DNA from: Adenanthera pavonina
Lineage: Eukaryota > Streptophyta > Magnoliopsida > Fabales > Fabaceae
Assembly (NCBI GenBank): GCA_026686845.1
Contig: JAIVEN010000012.1
Coordinates: 12,464,501 to 12,528,500, forward strand
Direction of reading: 5' to 3'
Length of the DNA stretch: 64,000 nt
A program made the translations under genes and the position numbers. Numbering within the stretch: the first letter of the stretch is position 1; each line of letters starts with the position of its first letter. The notes under the pieces were generated by a model that saw nothing but the letters and a program-made list of their open reading frames with translations, was not told the origin of the DNA and searched no databases. Below are positions 1-12,085 of the stretch, piece after piece.

Positions 1-977
1 TTTCATGATTTGTGTGATAAATTCATTAAAACTGTAAAAGAACTAAAACTGGCTAAAAAAAAGATTAGCAAGTTAGAATTAGATTGCAAAATGCCTAACA
101 CTACATTTCAACAAAGAATTGAATTTGTCTGCTATTTATCAGGCATTGAACTAAAGAAAAATAATGAATATCTTTTCAAAAGCCTATCTAAACTCACCAA
201 AGGTAAAGATATGTTATTTACATTGCTAGGAAGTTAGAGGACTGTACAAGGAAAAGGTAGTCTTGGTTATGATCCTTGTGTAGTCAAGGAAAAGAACAAA
301 AAGAAAAATTAAAATTTATACATGAAACACTTTGTACATGCAGATGAATATAAGAAGAAAAGTTACAATTTGAAAGCCATTGAATCTTATGTCTAACCCA
401 AATTCATAAAACAGAAATATTATCTGCATTGCTTTCTTTCTGCATCACAATCTAGTAGTCCATTTACCACCTACCACTTCTGTAATAGGAAGGGACATGT
501 TTTCAATTCATGTTGGTTAAAGAAAAATGGACTTGGCAGGAAGGTAGAATGGGTTCCCAAAGGTACATCTGTACCTGGGGAAAATGCTACTGATAGAATA
601 GTACCCAAATAAATTTGGGTACCTAAGAAGAAAAACTGGACTTTCTTTTGCAGTTCTGTTTTAGAGCTAGCAAGAGCAACAAATGGTATATGGACAATAC
701 ATGCTCAAGACACATGACTAGTGACAAGGAAAAATTCATCACTCTGAGAGACAAGAAAAGAGGAAAAGTAACCTTTGGAGGTGACCACTATAGCAGAATA
801 GTTGGCATTGGCATTGTAGGCAAAAATCCTTAAATATCCATAAAAGAGGTGCTGTTTGTGATTAGCCTTAACCATAACCTGCTGAGTGTGAATTAGGCAT
901 GTGACAAAGGGAATTGGGTACTATTTGACTCAAAGTTCTGCCTGGTCATTCAAAAAAGTGATTGCAAAGTTATCCTC
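1..977 (+). pseudogene. Ty1-copia retrotransposon gag-protease-integrase remnant
   Basis: This is the decayed 5' part of a copia-type polyprotein, broken by frameshifts and stops. Positions 10-237 keep a charged Lys/Glu-rich helical stretch typical of the gag middle. Around 463-530 there is a nucleocapsid-like zinc knuckle reading YHFCNRKGHVFNSC, in which the first Cys of the CX2CX4HX4C knuckle has become Tyr. After a frame change, 648-833 reads WYMDNTCSRHM, the copia aspartic-protease site, with the usual DSG replaced by DNT. The GAG-pre-integrase region follows to about 975 (FDSKFCLVIQKSDCKVIL). The homology then stops and LTR sequence begins, so the integrase core, reverse transcriptase and RNase H are missing. 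It continues off the left edge. It cannot be functional. Confidence 0.8.
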
Positions 978-2481
978 AGAGCTCAAAGTGTTTTGATGAT
1001 TCCAAACAACTAGAGCTTGGAAGGATGATATCAAAGGAGTATAAAAATAGACAAGTGAAGAAATCCAAGAAGAAATATATGAAGAATTAGAAATTAGGAT
1101 TTCTCACAATGTACATAAAGGTAAAAGGCTTTAATTTTCACTTGCTCAAACTCCCACTATGTTTAAATATATGTTTTTCACGTTATCTTATATTAACATA
1201 TGTTAGATTTGAAAAACACTTACTAACATATGAATTTTGAATTGATAAACCTGATATATTTTGATTAAAATTTGAACTTTACTGACCGAAATTTGAAGTT
1301 CTAGAGATATCACCTATGACAGATAAATTTTGAGTGTTGAAATTTGAATTTCGAGTCAAGCATAGTTAGTGACAAGTGAAAAAATCGTCTGAAGTCATAT
1401 CAACATCCGTCCGATGTTAAAGTACAAAAAGACTTGAAAGACAGTCCCTCTGACAGACGAATTTTGAATCTCAAAATTTAAATTTTAAAATGAAGACTTA
1501 TAAGTCTGCTTAGAGGTGTCTTTGATAGATGAATTTTGAAAGGCAAAACTCTTGTGCCATGTTGAGTTAAGCTTTGATAGATGAATTTTGGGCCTCCAAA
1601 ATTCAAATTTCGAGAACACTGTAAAAACATGAGACACTGTTCATCTCCAACAGATACACTTTAGATATGAAAATTCATATGTTCTAACATAGGTTATATT
1701 TGACAAAATCAAAATCCAAATTTCACTCTTGAACAGACGAATTTTGGAAGTTTAATATTAAAGACTTTAGCTTATGGTCTCCACGAAATTCATCTGTTGG
1801 CATCAAAAATTGGAATTTTAGTGTGTCAGACACATTAAATGCAGTTGATAAACAAATCATTTGCAAAGTAACCATTAGGTAATGTCTCTAACGGCTAGAT
1901 CTTTTGTCTAACGTCTAGTTAAGACACAAATCTATAAATAGAACTTCATTTGAAGTAATGGGTAACAAATCTATGCTATAAGTACCAAAATTCTGCTAAA
2001 ATCTTTAGTCAAAGCTTTTTACTTTCTCACACTTCATTTATTGCACTTCAACTATCTCATTTACTTTGTATTAAAGAGTTTTTCATTCTTTACAAAATCT
2101 TTTCTTCATCTAAAAGAAGGATATTCTTGTGAGAGGTTATCACAAGTGATTTGGGAAATACTTTGTAAGAGTGCAAAGTGTAAATTTGAAAGCTCTTAGA
2201 ACAAAGCATCAACTTGTACTGTGGCAATGCAAGGAGCCCACTGAATTCTTGCAAGATAGTGGAAAATCTCAAGTGGTGGTTTGAGGGCTAGACATAGGTT
2301 AAATGATTAGACCGAATCAGGATAATTTTCTGTGTCATTTCCTCTTTGACCTTACATTTGCTATATTGCTCTGTTCTCTACTTTCTGCAAAATCTCTGCT
2401 ATCACTATTCTATCATGTTTTTGCAGAAAAATTTTGAACTTTCCAATTCAACCCCTTCTTGGGAAGCCAGTAAACCTAACA
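978..2481 (+). mobile_element. Copia LTR, family C (copy 1, + orientation)
   Basis: This is the same roughly 1.5-kb repeat that occurs reverse-complemented at 37702-39264 and 58605-60254. Near its start it reads GTGTTTTGATGATTCCAAAC, and it ends in ACCTAACA, the inverse of the TGTTAG terminus of the other copies. A TATA-like box TATAAATA lies at 1933-1940, which fixes the promoter direction as +. The body is filled with variants of GACAGAYGAATTTTG (for example near 1318, 1450, 1530, 1573 and 1731). The 5' edge is eroded, so its position is approximate. Confidence 0.75.
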
Positions 2482-3368
2482 CTCACTAGTTGGCATTAAG
2501 CCTCAACTAGTTAACCACTAGTTCTAGACTAGTAATTCAATACTGTACAGGGTTTTATCATGCTTCCCAAGAACAACGACTTCCCACATTCTCCAAAGCT
2601 GTTACTGGGAAATTCCAGAGGTAATAGCATATGGAAACGGGTTAGCTCAACAACATCTACTCTCATGCATCTTGAGTGTAATCGACACATCACACTTATA
2701 ATATGACATCCTATAATTCATTTTATGATATGGGGATATACTAAGAAAGAAACTTCCTTTTGTCCATACCCATAACATTTCTATGCTTAAATCACTACCA
2801 CTGATCACCGTCATCAATTAGGTCAACTTCTCATCCACGATCAGTTAATAACACATTTCCTATATAGGCCTCACTGTAAATCAGAGAGAGTCACGAAGAC
2901 TTTTCCTTCAACTTTAGAATTCTCATAGTCCAAAGTATCTCCTACAATTGTTCCTACTTATGACACTCTTGTTCGACCTCTTGTAACTTAATTCTAACTT
3001 ATTTGTCACATATTGTGCCATACTAGATATCATAATGATCTTCTTCCAAGCCTATATTGGTGCATACTACTCTACACCAAATATCACAACAGTCCTTGTC
3101 CAAACCCATACTGATCATCCTCCAATTTACAAAACTCATCGATACATCTAATTCCAAACTAACCTTCTATCTCACAATTTAACTCTGCCTTCTTCTGAAC
3201 CCTTATCGACCATAAAATAGATAAGAGTCTCTTTCCCAATTTGGGTTCAACTTAAAGGACTTTAGTGAACTCTTAACCATATCTCATTCTTTCAACACTA
3301 CTTGACCATCTTATTCATTCCGAAATTGTCCAACTACTTCCTTCACAATCTACGAACACAATACTCCA

Positions 3369-3521
3369 TACCCTTTTAACTACAAGGCGCATGTCCTTTA
3401 CTCCACATACCCCTTCACTGTCTTTCTTTATGACCTTGAGATCATCATCACTATCACTGCCAAGGCCTTCATCACTCAATACCCTTTTAACTACAAGGCG
3501 CATGTCCTTTACTCCACATAC
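3369..3521. repeat. 42-bp direct repeat, 111-bp offset
   Basis: The segment starting TACCCTTTTAACTACAAGG occurs at 3369-3410 and again, as far as I can read without mismatch, at 3480-3521. The offset of 111 bp is 37 codons, so the duplication keeps the minus-strand frame (the motif MRLVVKRV occurs twice). Confidence 0.8.
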
Positions 3522-4454
3522 AACTCTAGCTAATTAACTAATTCTCCACCATTGTTGTATCAAACTTGGCATCCAAAACCAACAGAATGGATTCTCTCAT
3601 GGTCCTTCCATTGCTACAAAATACCTTAACATTCAACCTTCAGGATTCCATCGTCACTCCCATATTCAATCCTTATAATGCCTATCACTTTATATTACTT
3701 TGCAATTACCCTTATTTCCTATTGTTAGGGCTATTCAACTTCCTTTGCTAGTTTACTCCTCAGTCTTCCGCATTTGTCGGAATGGATCATGAATCTCCAT
3801 ACACTAAACCTCTAAGGGTGTGTACTTCATAGTCGATAACTACTCTTTGATTTCCAAGCGAGCCCCTAAAGCCTCAACACTCAATCAAACTAGCCTCCTC
3901 CACTGCTCAAACTCCTTTTCCAGCTTGAACACTACAAATTACAGATTTTATTCAAAGGAACTATTCACAACACTGAATATGATTTCCATTTGGTCTATCA
4001 TTTCTTAGCCACCTCATGATTCAACTTACTTTCGAAAGTTGGTGGATTAAACTCTCAAACGTCTTTCAATTTACAGAAGATACCTCTTCTTCCAACCCTT
4101 AAGTCTTTCTTTGGCTATATTACATCCACATTGTGCCTGTCATTCAAATCCATGTACACTCCATATTCCTTGTTCATATTACCATACCTTTACTAGTTCA
4201 ACTGCTCTTACATTCTATTCAACGTTCTTCCTTAATCAATAACTTGATTGTTCAACATAGCCAACATCTCGTGCATTTCGCCCAAGCTCATCATTACTTT
4301 GCTTACCTCTTGTGACATATCTTTCCCTCATCCTCTAATAGTAGCATATTCAATTATGCGACTTTAGACTAGTATTACATTGGGAATATACAAGTTTACG
4401 TAATTCAAAACGTACTAAGTATTTCTACAAGCAAAAACAATGGCCTGAATCATT

Positions 4455-4466
4455 GCTCTAATACCA
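4455..4466 (-). other. Retrotransposon primer-binding site
   Basis: On the minus strand this reads TGGTATTAGAGC, one base from TGGTATCAGAGC, the common plant LTR-retrotransposon site complementary to the 3' end of initiator tRNA-Met. It lies three bases from the LTR end TGTTACA (minus strand), as expected for a 5' LTR. It fixes the orientation of family A here. Confidence 0.8.
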
Positions 4467-4469
4467 AAA

Positions 4470-6911
4470 TGTAACACTCTGCCAAAACAAACCTTTATTC
4501 TTGACCAATTACTTCATAAATCAATAGAACTGAACTAAGACATCCTAACATTAACTCCCAAAACATTATAGCAGTGGAAAAACACCAAAAGGCACTAGAA
4601 TATAATGGATGGCTTGTTACAGTACCGCCACAGCCTCAGCCAAGCAATAATGCTTGGTGCTGCGGTGCCAGCATCAAAATCCATATTAGCAAATTGCGGA
4701 TTTTCTAGGTTAACTTCCAGTGCACACAACTTAGTACTCTGATCTTTGATTAACCTAATTCCAACTCCTACAGGTCACTCTCATCATAATCTAACCATGT
4801 GCACCAATTTCACTCAAATCCAACCTCATTCAGAGATTTTGAATGCCCAACACCATTTTGGCCACTTTTTGATCAAAACTCACAACCTATCACCTCTAAT
4901 TGCCTCCAAAGGCAAATGAACACTCAAGGACCCTTCACACAGGTCTTATTCGACTCAACCAACTTGTTCAAAGTGGTTTCATCTCAAAGGAACCACTCCT
5001 TTAAGATTCAATCCCCTTGAACCCCATCATCACATAATATGTATTATCCAATCCTCATTATCACAATCATTTTATCATCATATAGCAAATGGATAATACT
5101 CCGAGGACTCCCATACAAGTAATAGACTATAACAACCTACCGGCACAATATTACATAAACTAAATTCCACTACTAACTATATTTGAGATTCCCCAGGATG
5201 AAGAGGCATGCAACTCTGTGGTCTTCCCTGAACTAGCATCAAAGTCTTCACCTGCAAGGTTAGTCATAGAGGGGGTGTGAGACAATGTCCCAGTAACTGG
5301 GGATAATCACACACATATATATATCATCAGTACTACACACATATACAAACGATGCAGTGCAATGCCAATGTCATGAGATGCATGTCTCAATGTATGTCTC
5401 TCTCAATACGGCTAGAACCACAAGCTGGCATCATCATATATCATTTCAATAAGTGATTCCCTTCCAATGGTCGGTGAAGACTGATTCCAGGACATCACTA
5501 AGTTCACCTCATATTAGTGTACCCGGCCAAAGGTCACACTAGTGATTGGACCATGGCTCTCTTTTCTCTGGACCACTACAAATTGGTGGTGATTTAAGGA
5601 AGGTGCAGTCTACTACCACCTAGCTTTCCTAGCCATAGGAGAGGATTTAGTGGCAAGGATCTCATCCTTATCCTCCCTACTCATATATATATCGTCATAT
5701 ATCATAGTCCACTGCCACCTAGCTCTCCCAAGGAGAGGATTTAGTGTTAGGTATCTTTCATCATATCATCATATCGTATATCATTATCACCACCTGATCA
5801 CCATATATCTCATAATGCCATGTGGTGATGCTCATTTCATATCATCATATAACCATCATCATCATCATGATCTCAATGTCATGCTATGCATAATGTAATA
5901 TCACATCATCCTCATCATATATATATAATCATCATTATAATCATGCCATGAGATCACATGTAATGTCATACTCATCATTATCATGCATTCACATCATGCC
6001 ACATCAACATATGTACACATAACGATATCGTGGTATGAACAGAGACATGCATATATATATCAACATATAACACATATAAAAAACTCAATTACCTCAGGTT
6101 GTCAATACTACACATAGGACTCAGGCAAGCCTCCGGAGTACCATCACGAGCTACACGCCTCCAGTTAGCTAATTAACCACTACAACATCATAATACCTTT
6201 ATTAGCATAACTCCTGTAACATTAAAATCTATAATCTAGCCTTCCAAGCTTTACTCAGGGTTCTAACAACATATACACCTACCAATGAACCTTAAACAAC
6301 CATTCAAACATACACCTACACATGCAACTCAGATTTCCACTTCTTCTCCCAAATTTCAACTTAGGGTTTTACTCAAACCCATCACAATCCAACCAAACTC
6401 ATGCCCAAAGCTTTCTAACACTACATAACCCTTATACAACAGCAAATCAAGCATTTTAATCAATGGATTCTTCCCCAAACTCAAAACCTAACATACTCCC
6501 ACTGATTTCCAACCCAAATCTGAAGAGAAAAAAAGGAGGGAAGGTTATGAATCAGTTACCACCCAAGATTAAAGCTCTTAGAGTCCAAAAATCATCCCCC
6601 TTTGCTAGATTCTTAAAGCCCTAACACAGCCTTGTTGTCGCTCCCTCCATTTCATCTTCTTCTATTCGACTGAAATGTTTCAAAATTAAGCAAAATTTCC
6701 CATGCTCACCATTTGTTCTCAGTCCCAATACTCTCCAAGTTATTACACGTCGCATCTTGCCGTAGTGTGACCCCTTCTTTGCCTCAAATATTGAATTTGT
6801 CCCATTTTGCTTCTTTCTCCAGTCCTATTTCCTTTAGTTCTACTTACAACACAAGGTTACTTCATGTTAGCTCAGGACTATGTTTAGGGTAGTGTAGTGA
6901 GGGTTGTTACA
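4470..6911 (-). mobile_element. 5' LTR of family A retrotransposon (probably Ty3/gypsy)
   Basis: On the + strand the repeat begins TGTAACACTC and ends GGGTTGTTACA, so read on the minus strand it is a TG...CA LTR of about 2.44 kb. A primer-binding site abuts it on the left. The part from about 5480 to 6911 matches, in reverse complement, 32714-34112 plus 37674-37701, an independent copy. A low-complexity tract rich in CAT/ATC triplets (about 5660-6060) lies inside and has a counterpart near 33660-33930. Calling it gypsy is an inference from LTR length and binding site, because no pol sequence is attached. Confidence 0.75.
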
Positions 6912-7512
6912 ATGTTCCTACAACATATCAAGCTTTTTGTCTTATGCTTTTGGCATAATTAGTTCTCTATCTAGATACTAGCTCTAATTCATGGAACTCA
7001 TGGACCACTAATACCCTTCATGGAACCATGTGTAAATATATAATCCACAAATGAAAGCATTTCACATGTTTATTGAACTATTACTCTCCTATAATTCATA
7101 GAAAAATGCTCCCCTAGGTGAATTATGGATGACAAATAACTTGTAGTCGAGAGTCTACAACCATAGTTGGATATAAAAGCATTTTGCTTTGCACTAATAG
7201 GCAAATGATGACATCATAATATAATACTACAAATGTTAAATAAATGGTTAAAGAGCAGCTCCATCTTTTCAGATAAAAGAAGGAATATGAGAAATCATGG
7301 TTTTGCAAATCATTAAATTAGTACAAATGCTTAACTCACCTTCTCTTGATCCCTGTTCACCAATAGTCCACTAATAACCTAGTCCACAATCATATTATTT
7401 GTTGCTGGGGACACTAAAAATAGTAAAAGATCATAAATTAATTTACAAAGCCATTTTCATTTTCAGTTATTATAAATTCAAAGGCAACCACTAACCAAAC
7501 AAATATATAAAT
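6912..7512. other. Intergenic, nothing recognised
   Basis: AT-rich sequence between LTR A and the next family-C LTR. No coding frame, RNA gene or repeat that I can name. The short minus-strand ORF at 7123-7308 has no recognisable motif. Confidence 0.5.
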
Positions 7513-9382
7513 TGTTAGGTTTAATATAGTTTAAGTTTTGATGATGATAGATGTAAAGTAATTAGAAATAAGTGCATCATATTTGTATAGTATATATATT
7601 GTTCCTTAAAGAAGTAAAATGTACATTAGCATGTATTTAACTACATTTATAATGCATATATCATGCTATGCACTAATATATCTACTGTGCTTTTACAATA
7701 TATAATACAAGTTGGATATATATAAATTGGACTAACTACTTGGTTTGTAAGTGTAATTTATTAAATGTAGGATTGTCCAAGAAGAAATAGTAAGTATTGG
7801 AATAAGTAAATGAAAATCAACATCATATCTCACTCAAAGAGGAAGAAGAAAAAGGATGCTCCTATGATTGAAGATCAGAAGGGAGCATGCCAAGAATGAA
7901 TGACCAAGTGAAAGTAAAACTCAAGCATTAAAGACCTAATTATTAGGTATATTTTGTTTTCACTTAGATTTTGAGGAGGTTTGAATTTTTGAAATTTACT
8001 TAATATTGTTATCATATATTTTGAACAAGTCAGATTAAGTAAATCTAATGTTAATTTATGTTAGAATTGAGAAATATTGGCCAACAAATGAATTTTATGT
8101 TTGACTCATGCTTATTTTGTGTAAAATTTCAACTTTACTTAGTGAAATTTGAAGTTACTGAGGTTTTATCTCTGACAGATGAATTTCAGTTCTAAAATTT
8201 GAATTTCAAGTTAAGCATTATTTGTGAAAGTGTGCAAAATTCACATGAAGCTTAGTCAAAATTCGAATATTGGTAAAGTTCAAAATGAGTTCACTGTCAC
8301 TACTTTTGACAGATGAATTTTGGACTTCAAAGTACGAATTTCTAAATGAGAACCAGTGAATCTCATTAGAGCAAGCCTCAGATAGACAAATTTTGAATTT
8401 CAACAGTCAAATTTTGAACAGAGAACTTTTGTATCATGTTGAACGTGCCTCTGACAGAAAAATTTCAACTTCTGAAATTCGAATTTCAAAGTGCATTGTG
8501 AAAACTTGAGACAATTGTTCAAACTTCAATAGATGCACTTCCAATATGAAAATTCGCATGAACTAACATGGGTTAATTTTGGCAAACTCAAAAGTCAAAT
8601 TTTACTATATGATAGATGAATTTCTGAAGTTCAATGTTAAATACATAACTATGCTGTCTTTGCAAGATTTGTCTATTGAGCCATGAAATTCAAATTTTGG
8701 AATGACAGAAGCATTTAATGAGGTTGGTGAATGGCTTTTTTTGCAAAGTAATAGCTAAAACTTGTGTCTAATAGATAGATCTTGTGTCTAACATCTAGTT
8801 AAGCCACAAATATATAAATTAAACCTTATTTGAACTTATGGATAACGATTTTAAGTGAGTTATGTCAAAATACTGCTCCAATACATAAAATCATTCTATA
8901 TTAGCATTTATAGTTAAATTCACCACATTAGAGTGAACTTTCAATGTATCATCTATTCTAAAAGAGGGTTTCAATTCTGCAATCATTCTTTTCTACTATT
9001 TTCTAGGTAAAATCTTAGTATGGAGAAACACTAAGAAAAATTACATATCTTGTAAGGGTGTGAGAAGAGTGATTTGACAAGTGCCTACTGAAACTTGTGG
9101 GATATACTGAGACTTCATAAGTACCTAAATCAACTTGTGTGATATAGTGAAAATTTCAAGTAGTGGCTTAGGAATTGGACGTAGACCAAGTAGTTTGGGC
9201 CGAACCAATATAAATTCTTACGTCTGATCCTTGATCTCCTCATTTCATCTATTTACCTAATCATACTATATTCATCCCTGTTTTGTTGCAACACTTGGTG
9301 AAATTGGGTTACACATCAAAATGAACAAAAATCTTGCATCACCCAATTCGCCACCCCTCTTGGGTGACCAGCCAACCTAACA
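7513..9382 (+). mobile_element. Copia LTR, family C (copy 2, divergent, + orientation)
   Basis: This starts TGTTAGG and ends CCTAACA, 1.87 kb. The second half closely parallels copy 1: a TATA-like AATATATAAATT near 8807-8820, the motif GACAGATGAATTT at about 8173 and 8308 with relatives near 8381, 8453 and 8610, and an end reading CACCCCTCTTGGGTGACCAGCC. The first 400 bp differ from the other copies, so it is a subfamily or has a replaced 5' end. The flanks share only AAAT, so the TSD is uncertain. No internal domain is attached, so it is probably a solo LTR. Confidence 0.65.
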
Positions 9383-10474
9383 AAATGTACAAGCAATATA
9401 GCAACTACAACTAGGAATTAGTTGTAGAGTGATAGGCAAGCAAATATAAGCAAACTACTCACTAGAATTTGTGATTATGGAGCTAATTTATTTTGGAGTT
9501 GAAATAAGTGGAATTTGTTTTTCATTTCTGAGAGTAAATGTTATATGTGATAAAACTAGAAGCATTTATATTGCCAACTAGCAAGTCATGGATATTTAAC
9601 AATAGTAATCTTAAAGTCAACTACAAATTAAGGTGGGCCCCTAAAAAAGGAAAAAAAAAGTAAACTATAGAATCCCTGTACAATCTATAGCACATAAAAA
9701 AAGGTCTTCCAGTATTGTTAAACTATATAGAGAGCACCAAAAAAATTCCAAAGCTTCAGACACTTTCACTTACTCAAGCAAAGCACACTTGGAATAAATG
9801 CATCTCTTTACCAAACTAATAAGTGATTCACATTTAAAGACATATAATCTTATCAGTAATTAAAACTTAAAAATGAAATACTTTATTGAAGAGGATACAG
9901 AGCACCATACAATATCCACAGAACTAAAATGAGGCACATAAAAAGAGAAAAAGTACTTGCACAATGGTGAAATTGGCTCTACTTTTTTTTTTGTTTATTT
10001 GTGCTTAAGCTAAAATCAGTTAAATATTACTATTATAAAACACTATATATATCCTTCTCAATTTCTGTGCTAATGAGGTCTCCTACGCTTTAATTTACTA
10101 TTGCCAAAAAGATTATGCACACTTTATCCACATAATATGCATGTTATTCCCATATTTTCAACATGTACACTATTCTTTAATCTCAAATAGTAATTCCATA
10201 TATGAGAAAAGCAAAGAAATATACAAGATTGTAGACAACAATAGTTTTTAATATGTTGTATAACTGATTCATTTGTTAAGAGAAAATAGAACATTTTGTG
10301 ATTTACTGATGAACCAATAAAACTTCTAATGTAATAAAGTACACATTTGAGTAAGTGGATTTTGACATCTTAATGGGCAAACAAAACTCAATAAATTCTA
10401 TTTTGAGCACACCAAAGTATGGAGATGTGATTGTCTCATCAGGTACAAGTATTAGGGTCACTAGCCATACAAAG
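9383..10474. other. Intergenic, nothing recognised
   Basis: AT-rich sequence with short homopolymers and no convincing coding frame on either strand. The minus-strand ORF at 10303-10497 has no recognisable domain and partly overlaps the following duplicated unit. Confidence 0.5.
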
Positions 10475-10870
10475 AGGTCAAAGATATTATAAAGCATAGT
10501 GGTTCATATCATAAGAATAGAACTCACTTTTGCTGTCAAGTTTGATATAGCGAAATGGAACTTTTCTTTGGTTTTCGTACTGGCATGTCACATATCTGTA
10601 GAGAATGAAAGGGTAAGTCAATAACTAGTATCTACTTTATCATCAATATTCTAGAAAACATACAACTTGAGGTCAAAGATATTATAGAGCATAGAAGTTC
10701 ATATCATAAGAGCAGAACTCACCTTTGTTGTCAAGTTTGATACAGCGAAATGGAAACTTTATTTATTTTTTGTATTGGCATGTCGCATATCTATAGAGAA
10801 CCAAAGGGTGAGTCAATAACTAGCATCTGCTTTATCATCAACATTTTAGAAAACATAAAACTTGAGGTCA
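10475..10870. repeat. Two-copy 195-bp tandem duplication
   Basis: The start AGGTCAAAGATATTATA occurs at 10475 and at 10670, and a third start (AGGTCAAA) at 10865, a constant step of 195 bp. The two units agree through CATATCATAAGA, GTCAAGTTTGATA and GGCATGTC with scattered substitutions, so the duplication is old. No function is suggested. Confidence 0.85.
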
Positions 10871-11690
10871 AAATAAACCACAATATTCATGCTTATTTTG
10901 CTACTCTCCTATATACATTCCATCTAGGTAGAAACCATAAAATGTTAAAATCTCTTTTCCTTTTATTTGCTTCCCTTTTATCCTTCCTTTCACATGCACT
11001 AGGAGCTTTGAGAATTTGCAAAACTGAATAAGAATGTGCTTACCTAAACTACATACCAGTTTGGAACTACAAGAAACTTAATAGCAAGTAGGAAACCATG
11101 ATTCTAGCTTGAGTGCTTGAACTTGTTATGAAGAAAACAATTCATAGGATCAGTATATGGAACTAAATAAATCAAATTCCAAACAAAATCAAAAGTCTAC
11201 AGACCATTAAAGAGAAGTCAAAACCCTAGATAACAAACTAAAAGAGAAAGCTTTCCAGGTTAGATCAATTCTTATCAGAAGGCTTTGATGCAGGTCGAAG
11301 CAAGTTGAAGTAAAGAGAAGAGAGAAAAGAGAGGGTGTCAGAAGAGAGTAAGACTAAGATCTGAAGCAGGAATTTACCAATTTTAGCTAGATTTACCAAT
11401 CCGTGGTGCATAATGCAACATGGCTTTAAAACTAGCTAGACCCATAACCCACAAACCAAACTAAAGATGTTGGGGCTCATGATGATGAGGGATTGACAAT
11501 AAAGCAATATGAAGAAGAAGAAGAATGACATAGGCACTAAGATGAAGACGAAGCTCTAGTGACCGAACATGATCTGTAAGGAAGAATAAGAGTGAGAGAG
11601 CGCCAAAACAAAGAGGAAGAGTGAGTTAGGTGCTGTCAATGAAGGCAACCAAGCGGAAGGCTTCAGAGACAACAGAAGTAGCTAAGGAGA
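10871..11690. other. Intergenic, nothing recognised
   Basis: Purine-rich sequence in its second half (about 11290-11690, many AGAAGA and GAAGAG runs). No coding frame, RNA gene or transposon end that I can support. Confidence 0.45.
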
Positions 11691-11697
11691 GGGATAA

Positions 11698-11936
11698 GTG
11701 AGTTTGCACGCAATGAGAAATGTTTGCAATGCTCTTATTACTTTGTATGGGAAGCTTGAACTCATTGATTTATCATTGAGGGTTTTCGAAGAAATGCCTA
11801 TGAGAGATTTGGTTTCCTGGAATTCTATGATTGGTGCATATTTTTTGGTCAAGGACCATTTGAACTCGTTGAAATGCTTTCAAGAAATGCTGGAAACTAA
11901 GATTCAACCTAATAAGTACCCAAACTCCTCACTAAT
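11698..11936 (+). pseudogene. PPR-protein gene fragment
   Basis: The frame from 11698 reads about two pentatricopeptide repeats of the PLS type: NVCNALITLYGKLELIDLSL, then RVFEEMPMRDLVSWNSMIGA, then CFQEMLETKIQPNKY. The motif MP-RDLVSWNSMI is diagnostic of plant PPR proteins that bind organellar RNA. Whole PLS-class genes carry many such repeats, whereas here only some 70 residues remain, with no organelle presequence upstream and no E or DYW domain downstream. The frame ends where a small MITE with a 14-bp inverted repeat begins (11937). It is a truncated pseudogene fragment, probably a dispersed copy. Confidence 0.8.
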
Positions 11937-12085
11937 TGGGTATGCTTTTTAAAAAAGTATATCTAAATTTATTTGAGTAGATAAGCTTTAGTATGCCTCA
12001 TGGAGTAAGCATCCCCAAACATATTTTTGGATATGCCTTTTTTAATAAGCCTACCCAAAGGTTTTTTCTAGAAAAAGCATACCCA
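11937..12085. mobile_element. 149-bp MITE with perfect 14-bp terminal inverted repeat
   Basis: TGGGTATGCTTTTT at 11937-11950 is exactly inverted as AAAAAGCATACCCA at 12072-12085. Between them lie further copies of the AAGCATnCCC / GGnATGCCTTTTTT theme, so the element can fold into a long imperfect hairpin. The target duplication is unclear and the superfamily cannot be assigned. It interrupts the PPR fragment. Confidence 0.6.

Larger units (their letters stand above)
2482..4469 (-). mobile_element. Internal-region remnant of an LTR retrotransposon (family A)
   Basis: On the minus strand this stretch follows the primer-binding site at 4455-4466 and LTR A, so it should be the leader and gag end of that element. 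No gag domain is recognisable and every frame is full of stops. The longest minus-strand ORF here (3315-3503) is acidic and spans an internal duplication (3369-3410 and 3480-3521). The identity rests on its position next to the LTR and binding site. The left boundary with LTR C is set only by the end of that LTR. Confidence 0.5.
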
